A stretch of DNA of 64,000 nt from Pedobacter sp. MC2016-05 (GCF_026239735.1 NZ_JAPIVT010000019.1:59705-123704); one strand, 5' to 3'; positions 49,121 through 57,695 are shown, counted from the first letter of the stretch. A program made the numbers and translations. Notes: generated by a model from the letters alone, not told the origin.

Positions 49121-50002
49121 TTAAGAATAAATTTCTTTCCTGGCTGATGCTAATGTATTCTTCAACAAACCTACAATCGTCATTAAACCGACTCCACCGG
49201 GAACAGGTGTAATATAAGATGCAATTGGCACTACGTTTTCGAAATCTACATCTCCATATAATTTGAAACCAGATTTTGTTTCAGTAGATGTTTCACGGTT
49301 GATACCCACATCAATAATTATAGCGCCGGGTTTTACCATGTCGGCGGTGATGAAATTCTTTTTGCCAATTGCTGCAATAATAATATCGCCTTGTAAAACC
49401 TGCTCTTTTAAATCTTTTGTACGAGAATGGGTAAGCGTAACTGTACAGTTGCCTGGGTTTGCATTTCGGGCCATTAAGATGCTCATTGGACTACCAACAA
49501 TGTTACTTCTTCCTACTACTACACAATGCATCCCAGAAGTGTTAATGTTGTATTCCTGTAACATCAATAAAATTCCATAAGGTGTAGCAGGGATGAAGCA
49601 GGGTAGATTACGCATCATTCTGCCCAAGTTTACCGGATGAAAACCATCTACATCTTTACGGTAATCAATAGCTTCCGTAACTTTCTCAGGGTCTATATGT
49701 TTTGGTAAAGGAAGCTGAACAATTAGTCCATCAACATCAGCATCTTTGTTAATTTCTTCGATTTTAGCCAATAATTCAGCTTCAGTAACCGAATTATCAT
49801 AACGGTGAAGTGAAGACTTGAAACCTACCTTCTCGCAGTTTTTCATCTTACTGGCTACATAGGTTTCGCTTCCGCCATCGTTGCCCACTAAAATGGCAAC
49901 CAAATGAGGTTTGCGTCCATTGCTATTTAAAAATTCTGCAGCTTCTTCAGCAATCTGAACTTTAACTTTTTCTGATACGTATTTACCGTCTAATAATTTC
50001 AT
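49121..50002 (-). CDS. folD: Methylenetetrahydrofolate dehydrogenase/cyclohydrolase FolD
   Basis: A 293-residue bifunctional enzyme interconverting 5,10-methylene- and 10-formyl-tetrahydrofolate with NADP. It has the catalytic Tyr/Lys region (ETYVASKMKNCEKVGF), GLIVQLPLPKHID, the NADP loop CVVVGRSNIVGSPMS and PVPGGVGLMTI. The family length is normal. It is separated from lepA by a repeat-rich 87-base gap; the two are on one strand and may be cotranscribed. Confidence 0.95.
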   Translation of the reverse strand: MKLLDGKYVSEKVKVQIAEEAAEFLNSNGRKPHLVAILVGNDGGSETYVASKMKNCEKVGFKSSLHRYDNSVTEAELLAKIEEINKDADVDGLIVQLPLPKHIDPEKVTEAIDYRKDVDGFHPVNLGRMMRNLPCFIPATPYGILLMLQEYNINTSGMHCVVVGRSNIVGSPMSILMARNANPGNCTVTLTHSRTKDLKEQVLQGDIIIAAIGKKNFITADMVKPGAIIIDVGINRETSTETKSGFKLYGDVDFENVVPIASYITPVPGGVGLMTIVGLLKNTLASARKEIYS

Positions 50003-50021
50003 TCTTGAAGAGATGTGAAAA

Positions 50022-50080
50022 ATGAGATTTAAGATCTGAGATCGAACAAATTGTCTAACGTCCCATGTCTATTATCTCAT
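50022..50080. repeat. Short hairpin repeat related to the one upstream of kdsA
   Basis: ATGAGAT (50022-50028) and ATCTCAT (50074-50080) enclose further words of the AGATCTGAGAT / TTATCTCATATCT type between folD and lepA. The word content is the same as in the array at 43258-43336. Confidence 0.5.
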
Positions 50081-50089
50081 ATCTAATTT

Positions 50090-51877
50090 TTAATCCAATT
50101 TCAAAACCGCCATAAATGCACTTTGTGGAATTTCTACGTTTCCAACCTGTCGCATGCGTTTTTTACCTTTTTTCTGTTTCTCTAATAATTTACGCTTCCT
50201 GGAAATATCACCACCGTAACATTTAGCTGTAACATCTTTACGTAAAGCACTAAGTGTTTCACGAGCGATCACTTTTGCGCCAATAGAAGCTTGAATTTTA
50301 ATTTCGAACTGTTGACGAGGGATTAACTCTCTTAATTTCTCGCAAATTTTCTTTCCGAAATCGTAAGCGTTACTTCTGTGAATGAGTGAGGAAAGGGCAT
50401 CAACCGGTTCATCATTAATTAACATATCTAAACGAACCAAATCTGATTTGCGGTAACCTACCTGGTGATAATCAAAAGATGCGTAGCCCTTTGAAATGGT
50501 TTTTAACTTATCATAAAAGTCGAAAACAATCTCGCCCATTGGCATTTCGAAAACCAGTTCAACCCGATCGGAAGTTAAGTACGATTGATTTACAATCGTT
50601 CCTCTTTTCTGAATACAGAGCGACATTACTGGTCCGACAAAATCGGCTTTGGTAATAATATTGGCTTTGATAAATGGTTCCTCAACAGAATCAAGTTTGC
50701 TCGGATCAGGCAGGTCTGAAGGATTGTTTACAAAAATCTCATCTCCTTTTGTAGTATGAGCGATGTAGGATACGTTAGGAACGGTTGTAATTACCGTCAT
50801 GTCAAATTCACGCTCTAAACGCTCTTGAATGATCTCCATGTGCAACATTCCCAAAAATCCGCAACGGAAACCGAAGCCTAAGGCTGCCGAACTTTCAGGT
50901 TCAAATACGATAGATGCATCGTTCAACTGCAGCTTGTGCATTGCTTCACGAAGTTCTTCAAACTCGTCCGTATCAACAGGGTAGATCCCAGCGAATACCA
51001 TTGGTTTAACTTCTTCAAAACCTTGAATTGCATCTAAAGATGGTCTTGCAGTTGTTGTAATAGTATCACCAACTTTTACTTCTCTGGCTTCTTTTATTCC
51101 TGAAATGATATAACCCACATCTCCGGTTTTAACCACGCTCCGTGGTGCCATGTCCAGTTTCAAAATCCCTACCTCATCAGCAAGGTATTCCTTTCCTGTA
51201 TTGATAAATTTAACCTTATCGCCTTTTTTAATCTCGCCGTTTACCACTTTGTAATAAGCGATAATTCCTCTAAAAGAGTTAAAAACCGAGTCGAAAATTA
51301 AGGCTTGTAACGGTGCTTCAGGATCGCCAACAGGTGCTGGAACACGATCTACAATGGCTTGAATAATATCGGGAATTCCCAAGCCAGTTTTCCCCGATGC
51401 AGGAATAATATCTTCGCGTTTACAGCCAATTAAATCAATAATCTGATCTTTAACTTCCTCAGGCATCGCCCCAGGCAAATCCATTTTGTTTAAGATTGGA
51501 ATAATTTCGAGGTCGTGTTCTAAAGCTAGATACAAATTCGAAATGGTTTGTGCTTGAATCCCTTGCGAAGCATCTACAATTAATAAAGCGCCTTCGCAAG
51601 CAGCGATAGAACGCGAAACTTCATAAGAGAAATCAACGTGTCCCGGGGTATCAATCAAGTTAAAGTTATATTCAATATCTCCAACCTTATAGTTCATTTG
51701 TATGGCATGACTTTTAATCGTTATGCCTCGCTCACGCTCCAAATCCATATTATCGAGCAATTGCGCCTGCGCTTCACGCTGCGAAATTGTCGCTGTATAT
51801 TCTAATAACCTATCTGCCAAAGTGCTCTTGCCATGGTCGATATGTGCAATAATGCAAAAATTACGTATATGCTTCAT
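50090..51877 (-). CDS. lepA: Elongation factor 4 (LepA)
   Basis: A 595-residue ribosome-binding GTPase. It shows the G1 AHIDHGKSTLADRLLEYT, G3 DTPGHVDFSYEV, G4 NKMDLP, and the LepA-specific C-terminal block (SIGAKVIARETLSALRKDVTAKCYGGDISRKRKLLEKQKKGKKRM). LepA back-translocates or remodels stalled ribosomes and aids subunit biogenesis. A TATCTTTG box lies seven bases before its ATG, suggesting a leaderless or very short mRNA leader. Confidence 0.96.
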   Translation of the reverse strand: MKHIRNFCIIAHIDHGKSTLADRLLEYTATISQREAQAQLLDNMDLERERGITIKSHAIQMNYKVGDIEYNFNLIDTPGHVDFSYEVSRSIAACEGALLIVDASQGIQAQTISNLYLALEHDLEIIPILNKMDLPGAMPEEVKDQIIDLIGCKREDIIPASGKTGLGIPDIIQAIVDRVPAPVGDPEAPLQALIFDSVFNSFRGIIAYYKVVNGEIKKGDKVKFINTGKEYLADEVGILKLDMAPRSVVKTGDVGYIISGIKEAREVKVGDTITTTARPSLDAIQGFEEVKPMVFAGIYPVDTDEFEELREAMHKLQLNDASIVFEPESSAALGFGFRCGFLGMLHMEIIQERLEREFDMTVITTVPNVSYIAHTTKGDEIFVNNPSDLPDPSKLDSVEEPFIKANIITKADFVGPVMSLCIQKRGTIVNQSYLTSDRVELVFEMPMGEIVFDFYDKLKTISKGYASFDYHQVGYRKSDLVRLDMLINDEPVDALSSLIHRSNAYDFGKKICEKLRELIPRQQFEIKIQASIGAKVIARETLSALRKDVTAKCYGGDISRKRKLLEKQKKGKKRMRQVGNVEIPQSAFMAVLKLD

Positions 51878-51884
51878 CTTTGCG

Positions 51885-51892
51885 CAAAGATA
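51885..51892 (-). promoter_or_regulatory. TAnnTTTG box of lepA, 7 nt from the start codon
   Basis: Minus-strand TATCTTTG (plus-strand CAAAGATA) is an exact match to the box; the ATG follows seven bases later, where transcription itself should start. Confidence 0.5.
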
Positions 51893-52135
51893 TGCTTTTT
51901 AATGGAAAATTTACCGTCGAAAATGGAATGCTAAGCGGCCAATTTTTTTATAAAACAAGGTAGTATTTGCTGATTAGAAAATTAATGACTTCTTCCGTTC
52001 AGGAGGAAAAAATCTTCGTTCGTTCCGTTATCTTATTTCCTGAAAAAATTCTGTTATTTTGAGGGAACAATCTCATTTATAGCAACAATAAATGCATAGT
52101 TACCATTACGTTTAATTGCTAAAGCTCACGATATA

Positions 52136-52621
52136 TCAAATTAGCTGCTCAAAAGTCAACATTTTTTGCTTTTCAGCGTCAGGTATTGTAGTTGGTCTTT
52201 TTGTATTAGGGTCAACCGCTATGCAAACTGTTTTTCCTTTACTGCAAATTACTTCTTCGGTTCCCTTTAGTTTTACAATTTGATACTCCAAGTCAAAGCT
52301 TGTATTGCCAATTCGTGATGTTTTCACATGAACAGCTATTTTATCATTCATCACAATCGGCAGGATATAATCCAGTTCAGCATGAGCAATGACGATTCCA
52401 GTTTTATTCCAATCCCACTTTACAATTTCTTCCCAATACTTAGTTCTCGCAATTTCCAAGTAGGTAAAGTATACTGAATTATTCACATGGCCCATTAAAT
52501 CAAAATCAACAAAACGAAGATGAATGTTCGTTTTATAGTTGAATTTGTCGGAAAAATCACGTATTTCTGACAATTTGTCTTTTGATTTCGATTTGTTTTG
52601 CCAAAATGTCTTAAAAATCAT
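52136..52621 (-). CDS. Acyl-CoA thioesterase, hot-dog fold
   Basis: A 161-residue protein of the 4-hydroxybenzoyl-CoA thioesterase-like hot-dog family: LRFVDFDLMGHVNNSVYFTYLEIARTKYW contains the catalytic Asp region, then AHAELDYILPIVMNDKIAVHVK. Enzymes of this group cleave acyl-CoA thioesters. There is no membrane helix. It lies in a 258-base gap from lepA and is divergent from the Hsp20 gene. The substrate is not known. Confidence 0.85.
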   Translation of the reverse strand: MIFKTFWQNKSKSKDKLSEIRDFSDKFNYKTNIHLRFVDFDLMGHVNNSVYFTYLEIARTKYWEEIVKWDWNKTGIVIAHAELDYILPIVMNDKIAVHVKTSRIGNTSFDLEYQIVKLKGTEEVICSKGKTVCIAVDPNTKRPTTIPDAEKQKMLTFEQLI

Positions 52622-52688
52622 AAAAATTTGGTTTGGTATGTAAGTTGAATAACGACTGATATCAGATTAAAAAAATAAAATTAAAGAT

Positions 52689-53123
52689 ATGACACTTGTA
52701 AATTTTAATAACAGAACCCGCAACACAGCACCTTACTTTAACAATGTTTTCGATTCATTGTTTAGTGAAGCAGTAAGTAAAAACAAAATGGTTGATAGAT
52801 CGCCAAACGTTAACATTCATGAAAATGAGACTGCATATGTGATTGAGTTGGCGGCACCAGGTTTGAAGAAAGAAGATTTTCAAATCAATTTAAAAAAAGA
52901 TACGCTTTCTGTTTGGGCAGAAGTTAAAAAAGACGAAACACAGGTTGCTAAAGATTTTACCCGTAAAGAATTTGATTTCAGCTCGTTCGCCAGATCATTT
53001 AATTTGCCAGAAACTGCAGACGGCGAAAAAATTACCGCAGAATATAAAGATGGTATTCTGGTAATTAACATTGGCAAAAAAGACGATACTAAATTACAAC
53101 ATAAAGAAATTGTAGTATCGTAG
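52689..53123 (+). CDS. Small heat-shock protein, Hsp20/alpha-crystallin
   Basis: A 144-residue chaperone. The alpha-crystallin domain (about 38-132) has VNIHENETAYVIELAAPGLKKEDFQINLKKDTLSV, DFTRKEFDFSSFARSFNLPE and the C-terminal AEYKDGILVINIGKKD. A short N-terminal arm (NTAPYFNNVFDSLFSEAV) allows oligomer formation. It prevents aggregation of unfolded proteins. No heat-shock regulatory motif was recognised upstream. A strong terminator follows, so it is monocistronic. Confidence 0.92.
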   Translation: MTLVNFNNRTRNTAPYFNNVFDSLFSEAVSKNKMVDRSPNVNIHENETAYVIELAAPGLKKEDFQINLKKDTLSVWAEVKKDETQVAKDFTRKEFDFSSFARSFNLPETADGEKITAEYKDGILVINIGKKDDTKLQHKEIVVS

Positions 53124-53175
53124 AACAAAATATTCTCGAAAGAGGGTTTTTCATAATAGTTTAAGTTTAGGTTTT

Positions 53176-53214
53176 ATAAGGTTAACGTTGGATGACGTTA
53201 ACCTTATTTTTTTT
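53176..53214 (+). terminator. Intrinsic terminator of the Hsp20 gene
   Basis: A perfect 13-bp stem (ATAAGGTTAACGT, 53176-53188; complement 53195-53207) with a six-base loop and eight T. Confidence 0.95.
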
Positions 53215-53269
53215 GTATTTAGATTGATTTTAAGTTGAAACATCAAGTTAGCCTAACGTCATTTTTTTG

Positions 53270-53277
53270 TACTTTTG
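53270..53277 (+). promoter_or_regulatory. TACTTTTG promoter box 4 nt from a start codon
   Basis: An exact TAnnTTTG box, then CGCC and the ATG at 53282. The usual upstream TTTG is not clear; TTAG at 53248-53251 is the nearest (18 nt). Confidence 0.5.
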
Positions 53278-53281
53278 CGCC

Positions 53282-54598
53282 ATGGAAAGAGAAATTCTGG
53301 ATACTAAACGTAAAGCACTTAAAATTAATCTTGACCCAAGGATATACGGTACTTTTGCCGAAATTGGTGCAGGGCAAGAAGTTTCAAGGAATTTTTTTAA
53401 CGCTGGTGCAGCTTCCGGAACCGTTGCAAAAACGATGTCGGCCTATGATATGACTTTTAGCGATGCGATTTATGGTGCTGAAACTAATGGTCGTTATGTA
53501 AGCCAGAATAGACTTTTGCAAATGCTCGATCATGAATTTGGCCTACTTAACGAAAGATTATCTGGCGAAAAATATGACAGTAGAACATTTTTTGCTTTTG
53601 CCGATACAGTTACCACACTAAATTATAAACGTACAAATGAACCTCACGGTTGGGTAGGACTTCGATTCCAAAACGAGCCAGGTGGTGCTCCAAATGAAAT
53701 ATTTTTCCATGTTCGCTTGCTTGATACCGATGTAAATATGCAACAGCGTGTGCTTGGTATTATTGGCGTTAATTTGGTTTATGCAGCCTTCTATCTTAAT
53801 GAAGATCCAAAATTAATGGTTGAATCTTTAGCTGATAATTTAACGATCGGTTCGGTTGAAATAGATTTAATCTCGGTTAAGGGCCCGGCATTTCCTGGGG
53901 TAGATAATATCTTACTTAATTTATACATGATTATGAAAGATTTTTCTGCGGCAGCTATCTTTGACGCAGATACACACCCACGCCAGGCTAAAGATTTGTT
54001 GTACAAAAAGGATATCATGATTTTGCGAACCAAATATGGTCAGAAATCATTACCCAATTTCAATCTATTTAACAAGGCTACAGAGCAATTTAAACGAACC
54101 AATAAAGTAGAGGAGGGAAATATTGCTGTTATGATCGAGGTTTTATTGACCAATGTTTTAACGGATGAACAGGAAACTCCTGACCATATTGATTTAGAAT
54201 CGGTTGCTAAACGTACGCAAGAAATGTGCGATACTGGAAATATTGTGATCGTTTCAAATTTCACTCGTCATAATAGATTAGCTAAGTATTTGGCTCGTTG
54301 TAAGCCAAAAAGTGTTGGCCTAGCTACTAACATTAACAACTTGAAGTTCGTTTTTAACTCTACAAATTTTAAAGGTGAAAATTATTCTGGTCAGTTATTG
54401 AGCTATGTTAACGACATGTTCAACACAAATGTTCGTTTATTTGCCTATCCGTTTTTAGATAAAAAAACAAATGAAGTAATTACAACTTCGAATATGCCTG
54501 TTACGCCTGAGGCAAAGCCACTTTTTGATTTTCTCTTAGTTAACGGTTACATCACCGATATTAAAGATTACAGTGAAGATGAAGTAAAAACGGTTTAG
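53282..54598 (+). CDS. Conserved protein of unknown function (438 aa)
   Basis: A 438-residue cytoplasmic protein. Its conserved opening (KALKINLDPRIYGTFAEIGAGQEVSRNFFNAGAASGTVAKTMSAYDMTFSDAIYG) and the segments GWVGLRFQNEPGG, HVRLLDTD, ANNLTIGSVE-type and TNINNLKFVFNSTNFKGENYSGQLL are shared by a widespread bacterial family whose database names conflict, so no function is given here. It has no signal peptide or membrane helix. ATG at 53282 is preferred to the longer frame from 53267, as the box TACTTTTG overlaps the longer one. The gene is divergent from nothing and stands alone between the Hsp20 terminator and a convergent carboxypeptidase gene. Confidence 0.75.
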   Translation: MEREILDTKRKALKINLDPRIYGTFAEIGAGQEVSRNFFNAGAASGTVAKTMSAYDMTFSDAIYGAETNGRYVSQNRLLQMLDHEFGLLNERLSGEKYDSRTFFAFADTVTTLNYKRTNEPHGWVGLRFQNEPGGAPNEIFFHVRLLDTDVNMQQRVLGIIGVNLVYAAFYLNEDPKLMVESLADNLTIGSVEIDLISVKGPAFPGVDNILLNLYMIMKDFSAAAIFDADTHPRQAKDLLYKKDIMILRTKYGQKSLPNFNLFNKATEQFKRTNKVEEGNIAVMIEVLLTNVLTDEQETPDHIDLESVAKRTQEMCDTGNIVIVSNFTRHNRLAKYLARCKPKSVGLATNINNLKFVFNSTNFKGENYSGQLLSYVNDMFNTNVRLFAYPFLDKKTNEVITTSNMPVTPEAKPLFDFLLVNGYITDIKDYSEDEVKTV

Positions 54599-54648
54599 TT
54601 TATACGTTATCATCCCCGAGAAATCTACTTTGATATTTTAAATGATCA

Positions 54649-55671
54649 TCAAAGGCTTTGAAGGGTAGTTCCTGTTTCAGTAACTCTCAAACTATGTTTT
54701 GCGCCACATTTCAGTGCAAAATTATTTCGTTGATGCCCTACAGGGAAGTCAAATGCGATCGGGTAGTTGTAGTTTTTAACTTTTTCCAACACTATCTCAT
54801 AAATAGTTTTGCCAAACTCTTGGCCAGTATCATCTGGTTTAACTTTGAAACCTCCGATTATCAAACCTTTCAGGTTTTTTAGTTTACCGCTACGTTTCAA
54901 GTTCCATAACATCCTATCGATGCTGTAAAGGTATTCACCTGTATCTTCAATAAAGAGAATTTTATCTTTGGTGTCCAAATCGGAATCACTGCCAGACAGT
55001 GTTTCAATAATACTCAGATTTCCACCAACTAAAACTCCTTTTACGCTTCCTAGTTTATTATTCATGTTTGTGGGGGCTGAATATCCCATTGGTGCTCCAA
55101 TTAAGGCATTTTTTATTGATAAGATGGTTTCGATCTGAATGGGTTCTGCTTTGGTCCAATCATCTGGAAAACTGTTACACATTTTGGAGTGAATAGAAGC
55201 AATGCCATAGTTTTTGGCTAGGTGGCAATGTAAAACAGTGATGTCACTAAATCCAATAATCCATTTTGGATTTTTTTTGAATGATGAAAAATCTAATTGA
55301 TCAATGATTCTGACGAAGCCATATCCGCCCCGGGCACACATGATGGCTTTTATATTGGGGTCGTCCAACATCGTTTGGAAATCCTTCAATCTTTCCTCAT
55401 CTGTGCCGCCGTAAGTGAAATCACGTTTTCCAATTGTTTCACCTATTTTTATTTGGAAACCCCAGCTTTGCATTTGCAAAATTGAAGGCTGCACTTGTTC
55501 CGTAGTGATAAAACCAGCCGGACTTGTTATTCCAATCCAATCGCCTTGATTTAAATATGGTGGTATCTTAAATGATGAAGGTTCGCTTTCAATACTTTTG
55601 CCGAAGCTTTTTAAAATGGGCATTATGGTAGCAGCTGCAATAAAAGAGGAAAGGAATTTTTTTCTGTTCAT
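54649..55671 (-). CDS. LD-carboxypeptidase (peptidase family S66)
   Basis: A 340-residue serine peptidase that removes the terminal D-Ala from tetrapeptide muropeptides during peptidoglycan recycling. It has the family blocks IGITSPAG (about 49), MCARGGYGFVRII, WIIGFSDITVLH (nucleophile Ser), VKGVLVGGNLSI, LFIEDTGEYLYSIDRML (Glu) and FPVGHQRNN (His). The first 25 residues (MNRKKFLSSFIAAATIMPIL) are a signal peptide, so unlike E. coli LdcA this one is exported, as often in Bacteroidota. It is convergent with the unknown gene at 53282. Confidence 0.88.
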   Translation of the reverse strand: MNRKKFLSSFIAAATIMPILKSFGKSIESEPSSFKIPPYLNQGDWIGITSPAGFITTEQVQPSILQMQSWGFQIKIGETIGKRDFTYGGTDEERLKDFQTMLDDPNIKAIMCARGGYGFVRIIDQLDFSSFKKNPKWIIGFSDITVLHCHLAKNYGIASIHSKMCNSFPDDWTKAEPIQIETILSIKNALIGAPMGYSAPTNMNNKLGSVKGVLVGGNLSIIETLSGSDSDLDTKDKILFIEDTGEYLYSIDRMLWNLKRSGKLKNLKGLIIGGFKVKPDDTGQEFGKTIYEIVLEKVKNYNYPIAFDFPVGHQRNNFALKCGAKHSLRVTETGTTLQSL

Positions 55672-55734
55672 CTGTTTTCAAGAAGTAATTGATATAAAAA
55701 GCTAATGTAAAGTAAATAATTTTTGTTCAAAAGA

Positions 55735-55766
55735 AAAGGGATCTATATCCATAAATCCCTTTTTTA
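55735..55766. terminator. Terminator-like hairpin in a divergent gap
   Basis: Stem AAAAGGGAT (55735-55743) with ATCCCTTTTTT (55756-55766) around a 12-base loop. It lies in the 330-base gap between two divergent genes (LD-carboxypeptidase and gmhB), where neither gene needs it; the rest of the gap is A+T-rich with no open frame. Confidence 0.6.
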
Positions 55767-56001
55767 AACCAAACAAATTAATCTGTAAAAGATTAGTATA
55801 ATGTGAATTATATAGATAACCGCTGATAAAATAAAAAGTTTGATGTTTGATGAATTTATTTTTTGATAACCGAAGTGGGTATCAGTTTAAAGTTCAATCA
55901 ATAGAGCGAATACACTTGATTATTATATTTTATATATTTTAGCAAATCAATTTTTACTAGAGATAATTCAGTTAAGCTGGAGTCTCCAATTCCGAATTTA
56001 A

Positions 56002-56517
56002 ATGAATAAAGCTATTTTTCTAGACCGTGATGGCGTTTTGAATCACGAAATTTATGATTACATCTGCCGTGTTGAAGATTTTAAGATCCTGGAGTATCAA
56101 ATTCCCGTGCTGAAGAAATTATATGATGAAGGTTTTCTGCTTATTGTAATCACAAATCAAGGCGGCATTGCGTTAAAAAGGTATAGCGAGCAAGAGCTGG
56201 CAATTATGCATCAAATGTTGAGAAATGCTTTTGTAGCAAAAGGCGCTGATATTGCTGGTTTTTACTATTGTCCACACCATCCAACTGTTGGCGGGGAGTG
56301 TAAATGTCGCAAACCTGCCTCTGGAATGATTCTGGATGCTATTGAGATGTATGATATCGATCCTGCTCAATCGGTAATGATTGGCGATAAGCCAAGAGAC
56401 GTAGAGGCTGCAAATGGGGCAGGAGTGAAAGGTATTCTGATTGAGCCCGACGAGCAGATTAGTTACGAAAAAGTGAAGGAAGTTTTGAGTTTAGAGTTTA
56501 AATTAGGTAGTTTCTAG
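56002..56517 (+). CDS. gmhB: D-glycero-manno-heptose 1,7-bisphosphate 7-phosphatase
   Basis: A 171-residue HAD phosphatase: catalytic Asp 8 and Asp 10 in FLDRDGVLN, IVITNQGG (motif II), CRKPASGM and MIGDKPRDVEAANGAG (motif IV). A zinc loop, Cys 90, His 92, Cys 100 and Cys 102 (CPHHPTVGGECKC), is typical of GmhB. The enzyme removes the 7-phosphate from manno-heptose bisphosphate on the way to ADP-heptose for lipopolysaccharide or to GDP-heptose. No other heptose gene is adjacent. Start ATG at 56002 gives the normal length. Confidence 0.92.
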   Translation: MNKAIFLDRDGVLNHEIYDYICRVEDFKILEYQIPVLKKLYDEGFLLIVITNQGGIALKRYSEQELAIMHQMLRNAFVAKGADIAGFYYCPHHPTVGGECKCRKPASGMILDAIEMYDIDPAQSVMIGDKPRDVEAANGAGVKGILIEPDEQISYEKVKEVLSLEFKLGSF

Positions 56518-56597
56518 TTCTTTTTGGGGTCGGCACATCCTAAGTACTCAACCGAAAAACTCATATCTCTCTTATCCATCTAAACATCAATAAAAAT

Positions 56598-56643
56598 AAA
56601 AAGTCCTAAGTAAGAGTTAAACTCAATGCTTAGGACTTTTTTT
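56598..56643. terminator. Bidirectional terminator between gmhB and transaldolase
   Basis: Stem AAAAAGTCCTAAG (56598-56610) with CTTAGGACTTTTTTT (56629-56643); the loop holds a second small hairpin, GAGTTAAACTC. It serves both convergent genes. Confidence 0.85.
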
Positions 56644-56675
56644 AGACTCCAGACTTTCGACTGAATACTCCGGAC

Positions 56676-57335
56676 TTATTTCCCTGCTGCCTTAGCGTGA
56701 TCTGCTAAGAAAGTAGCTAAACCACTATCAGTTAATGGGTGTTTTAGTAAACCAACAATCGCAGCTAATGGAGCTGTAATTACGTCTGCACCTAATTTAG
56801 CACAGTTAACAATATGCAACGGTCCGCGGATTGATGCTGCTAAGATTTGAGTTTCGTAACCGTAGTTATCAAAAATTGTTCTGATGTCTTCAATCAATAC
56901 TAATCCATCGCTAGAAATATCATCCAAACGACCTAAAAATGGAGAAACATAAGTTGCGCCAGCTTTAGCAGCTAATAATGCCTGTCCGGCAGAGAATATT
57001 AAAGTACAATTTGTTTTAATTCCTTTTGATGAGAAATATTTGATGGCTTTAACACCATCTTTAATCATCGGAACTTTAACAACTATTTTTGGGTTTAAAG
57101 CAGCAAGTGCTTCACCTTCTTTAACGATTTCATCAAAGGTAGTCGAGATCACTTCTGCACTAACATTATCTTCAACGATATCGCAAATGGCTTTGTAGTG
57201 GTTAATTACATTTTCTTCGCCAGTGATACCTTCCTTAGCCATTAAGCTTGGGTTAGTGGTTACGCCATCTAAAATGCCTAAATCATGTGCTTCCTTGATT
57301 TGATCAAGATTTGCTGTGTCAATAAAAAATTTCAT
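56676..57335 (-). CDS. tal: Transaldolase, short type (TalC/FSA family)
   Basis: A 219-residue enzyme with the short-type transaldolase opening MKFFIDTANLDQIKEAHDLGILDGVTTNPSL, the Schiff-base Lys 87 in VVKVPM, and CTLIFSAGQALLAAKAGATYVSPFLGRLDD. This type moves dihydroxyacetone units in the pentose phosphate pathway or acts as a fructose-6-phosphate aldolase. The active-site residues decide between the two, and they are not clear from inspection. It is separated from the SRP RNA gene on the same strand by about 90 bases. Confidence 0.9.
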   Translation of the reverse strand: MKFFIDTANLDQIKEAHDLGILDGVTTNPSLMAKEGITGEENVINHYKAICDIVEDNVSAEVISTTFDEIVKEGEALAALNPKIVVKVPMIKDGVKAIKYFSSKGIKTNCTLIFSAGQALLAAKAGATYVSPFLGRLDDISSDGLVLIEDIRTIFDNYGYETQILAASIRGPLHIVNCAKLGADVITAPLAAIVGLLKHPLTDSGLATFLADHAKAAGK

Positions 57336-57424
57336 GGTTATAAATTCTTAAGTATTTGAGTTTCAAAATTGAACCCTGAAGAATTTAATTCCCCCTTCAG
57401 GGGATTAAGGGAAAAGAAAAAAAA

Positions 57425-57521
57425 GGGCAAGCACCTTCTATCGCACCGCTACAACCTTCTACCCTTGCTATGTTCCCATCCTGGGGGAGTTCAAAGGGAG
57501 CTGGTCGTAAAAGACTTGCCC
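57425..57521 (-). ncRNA. ffs: Signal recognition particle RNA (small, 4.5S type)
   Basis: On the minus strand the 97-nt transcript begins GGGCAAG and ends CTTGCCC (closing helix). The Ffh-binding domain reads CCCCCAGGATGGGAACATAGCAAGGG, with the AGG, GGAA tetraloop and AGCA elements of bacterial SRP RNA in the correct order. A T run follows the closing helix as terminator. The plus-strand open frame over this region is therefore accidental. Confidence 0.85.
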
Positions 57522-57525
57522 GCCA

Positions 57526-57555
57526 CAAAGGTAGAAAAAGATGTTGTTTTGCAAA
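57526..57555 (-). promoter_or_regulatory. Promoter of the SRP RNA gene
   Basis: Minus-strand TTTG (57555-57552), 18 nt, then TACCTTTG (57533-57526), an exact TAnnTTTG box. The RNA 5' end at 57521 lies five bases beyond the box. Confidence 0.75.
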
Positions 57556-57695
57556 ATGCATTTTTTTAAATTTTTAGTCATTTAGGCTATCTAACTGATT
57601 CATACCAAAATAAAATTAAGGGAGGAGCTGTGTTGCTCAATGCACCTATATAAATGCAGCTGATGAAGTCACTTAAACACGATAATTAATTAGTA

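Noticed and set aside
53235..53453. 72-codon plus-strand frame overlapping the gene at 53282
   Set aside because: It overlaps the Hsp20 terminator region and the start of a well-conserved gene in another frame.
57369..57569. 66-codon plus-strand open frame
   Set aside because: It lies opposite the SRP RNA gene and its promoter; the peptide has no family resemblance and the RNA explains the conserved sequence.
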